A stretch of DNA of 64,000 bases from NCBI GenBank assembly GCA_947683425.1, contig CANTUQ010000008.1, forward strand, positions 1,488,001 through 1,552,000. The letters are read 5' to 3'. The notes below the pieces were generated by a model. That model was not told the origin of the DNA and searched no databases. It worked only from the letters and a program-made list of their open reading frames with translations. This document shows, piece by piece, positions 34,838 through 48,400 of the stretch. Both the position numbers and the translations under genes were made by a program. Source of the DNA: Excoecaria cochinchinensis. Lineage: Eukaryota > Streptophyta > Magnoliopsida > Malpighiales > Euphorbiaceae. The first letter of the stretch is position 1, and every line of letters begins with the position of its first letter.

Positions 34838-36060
34838 ATGGAGTCCGTTCGTGGATCTCTTGAGGGGTCAGCCGAGAGTGCGAATCCCCGAGAGCAAAAT
34901 CCGTCTGTTTTTGGTCCGGCTCAACCACTTAGGGTGCAACCCGAGGCCCCTGCAGTTCCTTTTGAGGCTATGCTCAAGATATCTCAGGATATGGCCAGGG
35001 TTTTGGAAAGAGTAACTGCCCTTAGAGCTCCGATCGAGAACATAAGGAAGTTTGGAGCAGAAGATTATTATGGGACCAGTTTAGATGTGTCGGATAAAGC
35101 CGAGATGTGGATTGAGAAAGTTAATCGGGTGTTGAAGGAGATTCGGTGTCCTCCGGAGAGGGAGGTTGAATGTGTGGTGTCCCTATTATAGGGTTCTGCT
35201 TATGACTGGTGGAGGTTAGTGCTTAATCAGCCCCAGCTACCTGAGCCCGTGACATGGGAATTCTTTAAGAAAGAGTTTCAAAATAAGTATGTAACGAAGG
35301 CTTTTAAGGATGCCAGATGGGCACAGTTCCTGAGTCTTCGACAAAGGGTGTTGACTGTGGCAGATTATGAGAAAGAGTACTCAGCAAGTACGCGCCGCCA
35401 GGAGTTCTCACTGAGGAGTTTAAATGCCAACAGTTTGAGACGGGTTTGAATGAATCTTTGAAGGCGATGTTAGTCTCTTTGATGTCCGCTCCAGAAGTCA
35501 GTTATGACCAGATAGTGCAAGCGGCGTTAAGAGCGGAGCGTTCTGAGAATGTTTTAAGAGAGAAGGCTCAGAGGAGGAAGACCTCTCGAGGGAATTCTTC
35601 TTCAGGAAAGAGAATAAGGGAACCTCAAGTAAATCCTAGTTGTGAGTCTCATGCTAACCCGGCTACTAGAGGGAGAAGACTGGAGTCCTCTAGAGAGTCT
35701 GGGTCCGGTAGGGGTAGTGCTGGTGGTAGAGGTGATGGTGTGCCTCAATGCTCCCACTGCAGCAAGCGCCATTGGGGTGAATGTCGATGGTTGACAGGTG
35801 GATGTTTTAGGTGTGGTAGTGTAGAGCATTTCCTAGTCAGCTGCCCAAATTTGCGTAAAAATTTCCAAGGTCAGCAAGAGGTGAGTCGGGCGGGGTCTAA
35901 TGCCCCTCAGGGCAGTCAAGGCAGAGGTAGAGGACGGGGTCATGGAGGAAGACCTCGAGATAGGGAGCCCTCCAAGACTGTTGATCGCCCAGTACCGACA
36001 GCTGGTAGAGCTTATGCCATGAGGGCCAGAGAGGAGCAGGATGCACCGGAGGTGATTGCC
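34838..36060 (+). pseudogene. gag: gag of chromovirus B (stop plus frameshift)
   Basis: Nucleocapsid precursor. It starts MESVRGSLEGSAES and continues through a gag domain (AEMWIEKVNRVLKEI; ACDWW-like AYDWW after the stop; WEFFKKEFQNKYV). A TAG at 35189-35191 interrupts it. Near 35380 the reading moves from frame 2 to frame 1 (YAPPGVLTEEFKCQQFE continues in the new frame). A basic Arg/Gly/Ser linker follows, then a Cys/His group CSHCSKRHWGEC and a true zinc knuckle CFRCGSVEHFLVSC (residues 120-133 of the second ORF, 35803-35844). The gag/protease boundary at about 36060 is approximate because gag and pol are one frame in this clade. Confidence 0.9.
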
Positions 36061-39000
36061 AGTAAGTTCTCATTATTCGATACTGAAATGTATGCTTTGG
36101 TAGATCCAGGATCTACTCACTCTTATTTATGTTCTGATAAGTCATGTGATAGATTGCCTAATGAGGATAAATTAGATTATGATATATGTGTAATTAGTCC
36201 ATTGGGTCAGTGTGTTAAAGTAAATCGAGTATATCGGAATTGTTCTTTGACGGTACAAGATAAAGAATTTGCAGTTGATTTGATCAGTTTGCCATTTCAT
36301 GAGTTTGATCTTATTTTGGGAATGGATTGGTTATCCAAGCACCAAGCCATAGTGGATTGTCATAGAAGAGTTGTGATACTCAAAGATAGGGATCAGTTAC
36401 CTGTAGTTGTGAAAGGTGTGGGTAGTAGTTCACTGCATAATGTAATTTCAGCTATGAAGGCAAGAAGGTTTTTGAGAAAGGGATGTGAAGCGTATCTAGC
36501 GTTAGTTTTGGATTCTCGGCGTGGACAGGTAGAGATTCAAGATATTCCGGTAGTAAGAGAGTTTGGGGATGTATTTCCAAGGGAATTATTGGGTTTGCCT
36601 CCAGAAAGAGAAGTGGATTTGTCGATAGACATTGTACCGGGAGCAGCTCCGATCTCTAAAGCTCCATATCGAATGGCTCCAATGGAATTAAAAGAATTGA
36701 AGAGTCAGTTGCAGGAACTTTTGGATAAAGGTTTTATTCGGCCTAGTGTGTCACCATGGGGTGCTCCAGTTTTATTTGTTAAGAAGAAAGACGGTACCTT
36801 GCGAATGTGTATTGACTACAGGTAGATCAATAAGATCACAGTTAAGAATAAGTATCAATTGCCTCGGATCGAGGATCTTTTTGATCAATTAAAGGGAGCA
36901 GGAGTATTCTCTAAAATAGATTTGAGATCCCGTTATTACCAGCTAAGGGTGAAGAAGGAGGATGTGGCAAAGATGGCTTTTCGGATGCGCTATGGTCATT
37001 ATGAATTTTTAGTGATGCCATTTGGTTTGATCAACGCGCCCGCAGCCTTTATGGATTTAATGAACAGGATCTTCAGACCGTATCTTGATCGTTTTATGGT
37101 GGTGTTTATTGATGACATCCTAGTCTATTCGAAGAATGAGAAAGGTCATGAGTAGAATTTGCGGTTGGTGTTGCAAATATTGAGAGATCATCAGTTATAT
37201 GCTAAATTCAGTAAGTGTGATTTTTGGTTAAAAGAAGTGACTTTTCTTTGACATGTAGTATCGGCTGAAGGTATTCGGGTAAATCCCTCTAAGATAGAAC
37301 CTATTGTGAATTGGTTACCCCAGCGAAATGTCCCAGAGGTGAGAAGTTTTCTGGGATTAGCTGGATATTACAGGCGGTTTGTTAAAGGATTTTCAGTGTT
37401 GGCTGCACCTTTGACGCGGCTTCTTCGAAAAGAAGTGAAATTTGTTTGGTCTAATAGGTGTCAAGCAAGCTTCAAGCAATTGAAGGATATATTGATTAGA
37501 GCTCCTGTGCTTATGCAGCCTATATCGGGTAAAGAGTACATGATGTATAGTGATGCTTCGGGGGTAGGTCTGGGTTGTGTATTGATGCAGGATGGCAAAG
37601 TAATTGCCTATGCATCCAGGCAACTAAAGCCACATGAACAACACTACCCGACGCATGATTTGGAGTTAGCGGCGGTAGTGTTTGCTCTTAAAGTGTGGCG
37701 ACACTATTTGTATGGGGAGACTTGTAGAATCTTCACAAATCACAAGAGTTTAAAATATTTGCTCACTCAGAAGGAATTGAACCTGAGACAACGGAGATGG
37801 TTAGAATTGTTCAAAGGTTACGACTGTATTATTGACTACCATCCGGGCAAGGCGAATGTGGTAGCGAATGCTCTAAGTAGAAAATCGATGTTAGCTTTGT
37901 CTTTGGCTAAAGCAAGGTGGAGGCTAGATTCAAAAGGTGCATTAGTTGCTTGGTTGAAGGCTAGACTGAACTTGAGACAGTTAATAGTGAATGCACAGAC
38001 AAGTGATCCTATACTGCAACATATTCTTCTTATGGTTAAGGAGGGTATGCGGATGGATTTTTCAGTTGATGATGAGGGAGTGCTCACATTTGGGAATCGT
38101 CTGTGTGTGCCGGATGTGGGTGATGTAAAGAGAAGACTTTTACAAGAAGGTCATTCATCGGTTTTCACCATGCATCCAGGAGGAGATAAGATGTACTGAG
38201 ACTTGTGGCAGATGTATTGGTGGCCGGGTATGTAAAAAGATATCGTAGAGTTTGTCTCAAAGTGCTTAATATGGCAGCAAGTGAAAATTGAGCACCAAGT
38301 TCCATCGGGTTTGCTCAACCCCTTACCCATTCCTCAATGGAAGTGGGATGACGTTACGATGGACTTTGTATCTGGTCTACCAGTAACACAGCGTAAACAT
38401 GATTCCATTTGGGTTATAGTCGATCGGTTGTCAAAGTCAGCGCATTTCTTGCCTGTTCGGTTGGACTACTCCATGGACAAGTTGGCAGAGATGTATGTGA
38501 GAGAAATAGTAAGGATTCACGGAGTTGTATTATCCATTGTGTCTAATCGGGACCTGAGATTTACATCTAAGTTTTTGAAGGAGTTACAGGTAGCTCTGGG
38601 TACTCGATTAAATTTCAGCACTGCGTTTCATCCTCAGACTGATGGTCAGTCTGAGAGAGTCATCCAGATTCTTGAGGACATGCTTAGGGGATGTGTGTTG
38701 GAATTTTCAGGAAATTGGGATAAATATGTACCTTTGATGGAATTTGCATATAATAATAGTTATCAGGCGAGTATCGGAATGGCCCCTTATGAAGCTCTCT
38801 ATGGTCGGAAATGTAGATCTCCGGTGTGCTGGACGGAGTTATCAGAGCGGGCCATGGTGGGTCCGAATACAGTGAAAGACACTGAAGAGAAAGTTAGAGT
38901 TGTACAGCAAAATTTGAAAGCAGCTAAGGATAGGCAAAGGTCGTATGCCAATTTGAAACGAAGAGATATTCGGTTTAAAGTCGGTGACGACGTATTCCTG

Positions 39001-39430
39001 AAAGTATCGCCGTTGCGGAAAGTTCTTCGTTTTGGTAAGAAGGGAAAGTTAAGTCCCCGGTTTATTGGACCTTATGAAATTTTGGAAAGGATTGGTCTGG
39101 TAGCATATCGGTTAGCCCTGCTGACAGAGCTAGCTAAATTACATGATGTCTTCCATGTGTCTATGCTCCGTCGTTACCGATCGGACCCATCCCATGTGTT
39201 GGCAATACAGGATATTAGAGTTCAGCCAGATTTCTCCTTTGATGAAGAACCGAAAGCAATTTTGGCTAGAGAAATCAGATAGCTTCGGAGCAAGCAAATT
39301 CCTTTAGTTAAAGTACTTTGGCGACATCATGGTGTAGAGGAAGCGACTTGGGAATCGGAAGAGGCTATGAGAGCTCAGCATCCTCAGCTATTTGGATCAG
39401 GTGAGAATTACGAGGACGAAATTCTGTTAA
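36061..39430 (+). pseudogene. pol: pol of chromovirus B: protease, RT, RNase H, integrase, chromodomain (broken)
   Basis: The protease active site is ALVDPGSTHSY (about 36094-36126) with LILGMDWL downstream. RT runs from LLDKGFIRPSVSPWGAP to the catalytic FIDDILVYS (about 37108-37134). RNase H has YSDAS and DLELAAVV, but the third acidic site reads FTNHKS instead of FTDHKS. The integrase zinc finger has CLIWQQ where CLICQQ is usual. Its core has MDFVSGLP, SNRDLRFTS (expected SDRD) and GQSERVIQ. The C-terminus has GPYEILERIG and a chromodomain-like stretch (VKVLWRHHGVEEATWESE, about 39307-39363). In-frame stops: 36823-36825, 37153-37155, about 37249, 38197-38199, about 38233 and 39280-39282. 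At least three catalytic or metal-binding residues and six codons are lost, so the copy is dead. Identity is certain; the exact start is not. Confidence 0.93.
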
Positions 39431-39442
39431 GGGGGGGAGTGT
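39428..39442 (+). other. Polypurine tract of element B
   Basis: AAGGGGGGGAG just before the 3' LTR. It follows GAGGACGAAATTCTG, the last codons of pol. The minus-strand equivalents in A and D are its relatives. Confidence 0.85.
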
Positions 39443-41382
39443 TGTAACACCCCGTATCCACCTTAGTAGATTGAGCCTGTATGTGTGTGTGTGTGTGTGT
39501 GAATGGGATGTATTTAATTTTGCATTATGTGTAAATTATGTGTTTTAATTTTGAGCACATGTTATTTTGTTAATTTTAGTGCTACTTTTGAGTTTTTTTA
39601 GGGTGCACATGTGAGTGTGGGAGTAGTGTATGTGCTATGAGGTTAGCCTTAGGTGTATGTGAGAGGATGAATTGTGGGTGTGATTCGAGGAAGAGTAATC
39701 CTAGGATGTTGCCAAGTGGCCCAAGATGGAGAAAGGAGAGTGGGAGACAGCTGGTTTTGTCCCTATTCCCATTTTCCTTTTTGCTTTCCTTTTCTTCCCA
39801 TTATTCTTCTCTTCTTCATCCTCTACTCTTTTGTTTTCCCTCAATCTTCCATTTTGCTGTAAGAGTTAGTGGGTTTGGCTGCAACCTTTGGTGAGATTGA
39901 GTAAGCCCTAAGTTGGTTGGGTAAGTTTGAGTAGTTCATCTTCTTCCTTCTTCTTTTCCTTGAGTTTTGGTTAGTTTGTGTTGTTAAATTAAAAGCTTGA
40001 ACTCTGGTTTTGTTGGATTTTGGGTCTCAGAAATTCCGCCTAAGAGTCTAAAGGCAAGGAAGTTGCAAGTGGAAGCAAGGCTCTGTGATCGGAGTGCAAG
40101 GATTCGAGGTTTGGGAACGTTTGCTAATCTTGTGTGTTATTTGTGATTTTTGTGTTACTGTGAAATTGATGAGCTTTATTGTGGGGATTTGTATGTGTAT
40201 GATGTGGATAATGTTTATTTGAATTGTGTTATATAAATTGTGAAGTATTGAACTTAAGCTTGTTTGTATGAATTTTAAGAGGAAATGTTGTTCTTGAGAA
40301 TTTTTGAGTTGGTCCGATAATTGTATGACTCAATGATGTTAGTTGGTCCACAAGTTAAAGTGTAAGAGAGGAGAAAGTGGCTAGAATATGAAGCTTGTGG
40401 TTTGGCTTGGATAGGAGGAGATTTTGCTGTTTGGTGTGGCATCTAGGCAAGGGTCAAGGTGACAACCAAAGAGGTTGCCACCGTGAGACATGCCAAAGTT
40501 ACATTCTGCCATGAAATTTTGGTATGTCATGGTGGCAACCATTTTGGTTGTGACCGTGAGGTACCAGGATTTTGCATTCTGTTTTGAGTCTTGGATAGGT
40601 CACGGTGGCAACCATTTTGGTTGTGACCGTGAGGTAATCAAGTTTTGCATTCTGTTTCTGGATTTTGGTATGTCACGGTAGCAACCAATTAGGTTGTGAC
40701 CGTGACCGTGACCTGCCCCAGGATTGCATTCTGCTGAGAGTTTTGGTATGTCATGGTGGCAACCAATTAGGTTGTGATCGTGACCTGCCCCAGGATTGCA
40801 TTCTGCCGAGAGTTTTGGTATGTAACGGTGGCAACCAATCTGGTTGTGACCGTGACCTACCCTATTTTTGCAAAAAGTGTTTATTTGTTAAAGATAAAGT
40901 TTGAATGTTAAGTTAAGGATTAATCACACACAATATCACTTGATAAATGCTTTATGCTAGTAAAATAAGTGATGTTTTTAGGTAATTGATAGTTTAAATA
41001 TAGGTATTCATTGTTAGTTACAATTCAACTATAAATTCAAACTATATAATTTTAGCCTGCAAGTCAAATAAGTGGATAGTTAGGCATGCCTAATAGAGTT
41101 AGTGTAGCTACAGCCAGTGTATGATCTGGACCCTGATCAGGTCCCCCGAATGGATCTTCGTGATCCCTCTGTCCTGGATCTTGTTCAAGATCCAATGCGA
41201 AAATGTTTTTGAATAAAAAGAAAAGAAAAGTTTTCGATAACTTCGGGTATCCATGTGTACTATGAGATGTTATTGATACCCTCAGGTATCCATGCGTACT
41301 CGTTATCCACTCTTTTTGGTTAAGCAGGTGCAATAGTGTTATTATATGTACAATTTGAAAGAATATTTAATTGTATTGGTGT

Positions 41383-41428
<46 letters not shown>

Positions 41429-41988
41429 TATGTAAGCAAGTGAAATAATGTGGCTATTGTATCATCATGCATTGATTTATTCCATGAAACCTTGATACTG
41501 AATGTGCTATGTGTATGTGAATATCTGTTGACGCCACTGTGAGTGGTCATTTTTCATTTGTGTTTTCCCCACTAAGCGTATTCGCTTAGCACGGGTGTTT
41601 CATCCGTGCAGGTGTGAAAGATGTCAGAGCTTTTGAGCAAGGCGATCCATTTCAGAAGGGCCAACACAATTAGGAGAAAATTTTGTAGTACAGGATTGTA
41701 CCTTTGCTTTTGTATCAGTGTAATATTTTGTATCGATAACTTCTAGCTGTAAACTTTACTTTTGTATTTTGACTTTGGTTATCGGATATGTATATGATCT
41801 TCTGCGCTCTGGCACTTTTATACTTCGATATGTAAAGACTGTTGTGTAATTAATAAAATATCGTACTTTTGTTTTCAGCCTCAGTATTCTGTTAATAAAT
41901 TTTAGTTTATTATTTTGTTATTTTTATTTGTACCTCATTTTGGAATGAGTGGTTTGTAGTTATAACTGCGTCGTTGAGATCCTATGTA
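39443..41988 (+). repeat. Element B, 3' LTR (truncated)
   Basis: Colinear with the 5' LTR up to GATCCTATGTA (41988). The last part present in the 5' LTR (about 34636-34725) is absent. It has six rather than seven palindromic units, a shorter TA run and a longer TG run at 39482-39502. Confidence 0.9.
40455..40856 (+). repeat. Six palindromic units, B 3' LTR
   Basis: Same 33-bp palindromes as in the 5' LTR with one unit fewer, and a GACCGTGACCGTGACC stutter near 40697 that marks a local slippage. Confidence 0.85.
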
Positions 41989-42000
41989 GTTATAACTGCG
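41955..42000. other. Deletion junction with 16-bp filler duplication
   Basis: TGTAGTTATAACTGCG occurs at 41955-41970 as normal LTR sequence and again at 41985-42000, where the LTR should continue ACAACCC. Directly after it element A LTR sequence begins (ACACCAATCGCGCTCGCGAC). The junction joins B to A, with the second copy as templated filler. Confidence 0.85.
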
Positions 42001-44259
42001 ACACCAATCGCGCTCGCGACAGAGCCAAGCATCACACTCCTGTCAATTCTTAATTAAGTAAACCTTCACATAAAAGATATTTATTCTTATAATGTCCATA
42101 AATAATTTCATAAACATTACTTCCCCAAATTCATGAATTAAATTCAAGAACTTCAACACAAGTATCTCAGACTATTCAAGTTATTAAGAATCATTCATTA
42201 TTTAGATAGTCATATAAAAACCATTTGAGATACGAAAGATTCATTTCAATTTCAGTTGATTACACACCTAAAACAATCATTTAATTCAATCTTAACATCA
42301 TATACAAATTTTAATCTATAAATAAGCCTATTCAAAACTTAAATCATTAATGGCTTAACAAACTTTTATAAATCTACACATACGTGCCACATTTATTTTT
42401 AACAAACACCAAGGCATTAATAGAGTTCAGTTGATCTATTATCTTTCATGTCCGAATAAGTTTCCATTTATAGAATTTCAGTTCAAACCTCCTAACATAC
42501 TATAGATTATGTCAATATTGGACGAATTCGAAAGTTTTTGACTCATTAAACCTTTAAGTACCTTAGTCCATATTCTTATTTATAAACTTAGTCACTTGTA
42601 TTCCTAAGTGATAGCCATTTATTTACTCTTTTACAAGCTCTAAACACGTGATGAATATGTCTTAAAAGTTCCGATGAAGTTCGGGTGTATTTCGGAATGA
42701 GAAACACAACAAAATACACATCCTAAAGAAGGGTAAAGAGGGGCAAGGGTTCATACCAACCATAAGGCTTAAAATAAGAGGAAAAACCTTCAACAAGCGC
42801 ACTCATGAAAAGGATCGCGCTCGAGACAGAAGCCTCCCCAAAGTGCCCTATGAAAATAGACTAACCAGACAGCTTTTCACCTCCAACTTTGTACCGCCTA
42901 AACCGGCCTTTAAAACTCATTTTTAGCCAAAATGTCCTTCTTAACAAAAGAAACCTATAATGTTATCTTTCAAATTCAATAAATTTCAGATCAATTAGAC
43001 ATCCAAAACATCAGATATGATCTAAAAAACGTACACTGCTCCCGTGAACCCGTTTAAGTAGAGATGCCTTGGTTTTCACCATTTTCAAGAATCTTAGAGC
43101 CAGAATTGGCTTCCGGTACTTTAGAGACAATTTTAGATATAAGTCTTAGCTTTCAAATGGAACTATATTCATACAATTTGGACATATTTAACTCAACCTA
43201 TAGCTAAAATATTCACTAAAGGTCCAGAAAAATCTGGGAAGAGTTTCCAATGGAAACTCAACCTCTCTAGAATTAAACAAATCCACACAACCAAAATAGC
43301 ACTAGAAATCCAATTTGAAAAATAAATATCAAAACATCACAATATAAAATCATCCATACACTCACATATATATATATCAAAAGGTAGATTTCCCAAACCT
43401 AAAACTCCTATGCTCCAATTAGCTTAAATAGTTGCACCTCCTTGCTTCCATACTCTTCCATAGTTATATTGATCCAATTTCCTCATCAAAACACATAATA
43501 TTACTTAAGATTTCTAATTGACCAAAGAGGAAATTCAGAAATTAGAACTCATCACTTACCCTTCCATCTCAAATCTCTCACCAAGAACACTTGAGCTTGT
43601 AAATTCCATTATTCACAGCTAGGGGCTTGCAAAGAAAGAGAGAGGGTGGCGTGAGAAGAAGAAGAAGAAAAGAAGAAGAGGGAGATCTTGAGAAAGGAGA
43701 GAGGGATGAGTAGAAATCTGCTCTCTCTCACCTTCTCTCTCTCCTTAAATACTCCAACCTTTACAATCCTATCTCTAATGCCACTTGTCCCTATTCTATA
43801 GGTCCTTACTAGGTTTTTATGTCCAATTATCCCTTTTAGTCCACACCCTCTCCTTTAATCTTACAATAACCTAATGCATAAATATAATTCTTACATTTGC
43901 CAACAATTAAATCCTTACTTCCTTCAATTAAGTCCCAAATTAATACCTTACAATTTTGGAATTGGCTGTACTTGCCGAAACTTTTGCATTAATACCGAAT
44001 TCGTCCTTTCGGCACACCTGACACCACAACTCACATACATTCGGCATATAACTGATCCATTCTTAAAATTTAGCCCTCATAGTTACCTATTCCATTTTAT
44101 TAAATCCATATATGCAAAATGACCAAATTACCCTTTTTCTTAATTTTAATAATGTCTTTTCTCCTACTTAATCACTCTGACCATCAAATCATACAGTTTT
44201 GATCATCAAAATCCCTAGAAATATACAAATCCTTATAGGGTACATTTCGGGGTGTTACA
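42001..44259 (-). repeat. Element A, middle LTR, second part
   Basis: Matches 21187-23566 of LTR 1 with small deletions and ends GGGGTGTTACA at 44259. It is the continuation of the LTR begun at 24716. Confidence 0.85.
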
Positions 44260-45408
44260 ATTCTTCCCTCCTTAAAGAATTTCATCCTTGAAATTTATAA
44301 ATATTGGATTATTCACATATCGTATTCCTTGTCACTACCACACTTAAGCGTTAACATTCCACTATTAAATAACTTATACACTATACTCATAACTTATCTC
44401 TTCTTATACGATACATCATTCACGTATCACATTTCTATATCTTTATAACAGAAAATATTCTTAAATAAGGTTGAATTCGAACTCATCAGAACTATCTTAC
44501 CAAATTGAGTAAACTTTATCTCAATAAGTCACTACTCAATTCCTAACACGTATCACAATTGTAATCACATCATCGGTTGGGATCCATCATATGGACTTCT
44601 TATTTAACATACTTACATATACACGTAGAGTCTTATCGCCATAATATCTAATACCTCAAATTGCCAACTACACTAATTATTATCCTTATTTAGTACACAA
44701 CTTATTAACTCTCTTAGTTACCACTCCTTAACTCAGTCTGCAAAATAATCCTCTCATATAAGTTACTTATTCACTTTCTATACTAATGGTAGCCTACACT
44801 TTACATTTTCTCAATATCTCCACTAAACGATCCTGTACTCAAAGCACAGCCTGTCAACCACTTTTAATTGAGTTAAATCAGAATGTTTATCACATATGAA
44901 TGAGGGATGTGAGTGAAATGTATGTATAATGATTTATGTATGCAAAATGATGCAGATGCGATTTATGCAGTGCCAATATACTTTCCCATCCCCATGCTGA
45001 CACATGCTTATGTTCAAATGATCTCAATTAAGATGGCTGACAGACGTACAAAGTGCCACCAATATTCTCAAATCAAAATCATTTACATCCTTACTCTGTA
45101 TTCCCTTAAAAATAAGAAATTCTTTTCAAAATCCAAACCATACAAGGAGAAACTCCTTAACAAGATTTCTTATAATACTACTAATGCACAACTTTCATAT
45201 CTTTCAACTATAAATTATCCAAAACAAACAAATCACGATCCATCAGCTTTACACCTTTTAACTTTACACCTCACTGATTCAGAACTTGGAATTTCTAACA
45301 CCACTGCAGAACAAGGACATCCGCTTTGGCCAACACAAAACTATACAGACACACTTTAAACTCCTAGTTGTCCAGAACCGACTAAACCTATGCTTTGATA
45401 CCACTAAA
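44260..45408 (-). other. Element A internal region 2, non-coding
   Basis: 1149 bp, exactly as long as internal region 1 and highly similar. It has polypurine tract sequence at the left (GGAGGGAAGAAT on the minus strand) and a primer site at 45392-45403 (TGGTATCAAAGC). A plus-strand ORF of 148 codons (44913-45359) is broken in region 1 by a stop at the equivalent of residue 78 and has no recognisable domain, so I do not call it a gene. Confidence 0.75.
45392..45403 (-). other. Primer-binding site, A internal region 2
   Basis: TGGTATCAAAGC on the minus strand, one mismatch from the initiator tRNA-Met site. Confidence 0.75.
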
Positions 45409-48400
45409 TGTAACACCCCTTACCCATACGTAGCATACTGTATGATAACATAGGCAGCATGCGACGATGAGTGAGGAATGCTATAGGCAAAAAAACGCAG
45501 GGAACATGACAGAAGCATAACTACATAATTTTTTTTTCAATCAATACACAAGCATTCACATTATACAAAGGACAATCATATAATTAGCATAACACTCCTC
45601 ATTAACATCTTATTACATACCAATCACTTAATACAATAATAACAAAGGAATTTCATTACAAAAGTTGATTATAAACTCTAAACAACTACCACCACGGACT
45701 TGTTGGCCAAACTGCTGTGAATTGTCCTTGGTGACACAACTAACTCCAAACTTGCATGGATACACACCCATGCTAAGCACAAAAGCTTAGTGGGGAAAAA
45801 CACGCAATATAGACGACTACTCACAATGATCGTCAGTCACAACACACAATAAATATCCAAAATAAAATCATTTGAATATAAATACATGTTCCAAACACAC
45901 TTAACATCTCATTTAATAAATACATAAAATTGATCATAAACGAAATATTTTAATCATAATCGTTCACAAGGTCAAACAGAGTGACAATCTTAATTAATAC
46001 ATGCTTTTCATGTTTTATTTTTCATATTTCTCATGGCACACATATCATTATATTCAGCTAATAACCAATTCTCATAATAAAATAATTCCCACACATTAAA
46101 GAGTAATGAGCAAGAAGCTAAAAATCTAACTTGATATCCCAGCATATTAATGCATGTCACACATATAGTTATCTTCATTTAATCACTTATTTCAAATCAT
46201 TGCATTACTTTCGTGTCAATTACTCGTTTTTACATTTCAAGGGAAATAACAAAATTGAAACTCATAGGCATTCAACTGTGCTATCACAAATTCGCATAGT
46301 GATCCATACAAGATCCAAAAACACATAGGTGCATGAAGTACTAATTCAATCAACATAAAAATCCGATCGACAATATGTCCACATGCATATGAAAAGCTTA
46401 ATCACATACTTTCTTGCAAATCTTCACATACACTTATCAGTTCGTAACTTATTATTTCACTCATAAACTTTTGTTCAAATATTGCCTGCTAAGTCAAAGG
46501 GTGGATAAGCGAGTATACGCATAGATACCTGAGGGTATCAACAAATCTTTATAACGCATGGATACCTGAAGGTATCAAAATCATTTTTTTTTCTTTTTGT
46601 TTCCAAAAACATTTTCGCATGGGATCTTAAACAAGATCCAAGAAAGAAGGATCACGAGGATCCGATCGGGGACCTGATCAGGGTCCAAATCGCATGGATG
46701 CAGTAAACTGAACTCTATAGGCATGCCTATCTATCCACGACTCAACTAACGCAGGCCAAACACATACTTGTTTCCTTTAATGATGTACATGTTATATTTT
46801 ATTACTTTTCAGAAGCACATACTCTTATTGTAGTCACATAATAATCATACACATAATTCATTTATAAACTAAAGCAATGGCTCATATAAAATATAACAAA
46901 CCATAACCTTTGATTACAATCATATCTTAGTTTTAATACATGCTTAAAAATTCATTTCAACTCTAGCTTACATGGTATAGCATATCCTTGTTTACACAAT
47001 ATGTCATATGTAAATCACAAGTCAAAACCCATGTCAAATATCTCAATCAACATACATCTATAGCATATAAAAGAGTCGCGCTCGCGACAGAAAACTCAAG
47101 CATCACACTCCTGTCAATTTTCAATTAAGTACAATTTCACATAAAACATATTTATTCTTATAATGTCCATAAATAATTTCATAAACATTACTTCCCCAAA
47201 TTCATGCATTAAATTCAAGAACTTCAACACAAGTATCTCAGATTATTCAAATTATTAAGAATCATTCATTATATAGACAGTCATATAAAAACCATTTGAG
47301 ATACGAAAAATTCATTTCAATTTCAGTTGATTACATACCTAAAACAATCATTTAATTCAATCTTAACATCACATACAAATTTTAAACTATAAATAAGCCT
47401 ATTCGAAACTTAAATCATTAATGGCTCAATAAACTGTTATAAATCTACACATACGTGCCACATTTATTTTTAACAAACACCAAGGAATTATGAGAGTTCA
47501 GTTGATACATTATCTTTCATGTTCGAATAAGTTTCTATGCTTTGGTTCGGACTTGGAAGGGTGTTCCAAGCTTCCAATGTATCCCAAAGGATTGGGAATT
47601 TGAGCCCCATAGTTCTACTGGTTCAAAATACAAATTATAGAATTTCACAAACCTCCTAACATACTATAGATTATATCAATATTGGACGAATTCGAAAGAG
47701 TTTGACTCATTAAACCTTTAAGTACCTTAGTCCATATTCTTATTTATAACCTTAGTCACTTGTATTCCTAAGTGATAGCCACTTATTTACTCTTTTACAA
47801 GCTCTAAACACGTGATGAATATGTCTTAAAAGTTCCGATGAAGTTCGGATGTATTTCGGAATGAGAAACACAACAAAATACACATCCTAAAGAAGGGTAA
47901 AGAGGGGCAAGGGTTCATACCAACCATGAGGCTCAAAATAGGAGGAAAAACCTTTGACAAGAAGGTTCTATCGCTCTTGCGACAAGTGTCGCGCTCACGA
48001 CAAGGGTCGCGCTCGCGATAGAAGCCTCCCCCAAGTGCCCTACGAAAACAGACTAACCAGACAGCTTTTCACCTCCAACTTTGTCCCGCCTAAACCAACC
48101 TTTAAAACTCATTTTTAGCCAACACGTCCTTCTTAACAAATGCTCCCTATAATGTTATCTTTCAAATGCAACAAATGTCAGATCAATTGGACATCTAAAA
48201 CATCAAATAAGATCTAAACAACCTACACTTCTCCCATGAACCCATCTAACTAGAGATGCCTCGATTTTCACCATTTTCAAGGATCTTAGAGCCAGAATTG
48301 GCTTCCAGTGCTTCATAGACAATTTTAGATATAAGTCTTATCTTTCCAATGGCACTAAATTCATACAATTTAAACATCTATAACTCAACTTATAGCTAAA

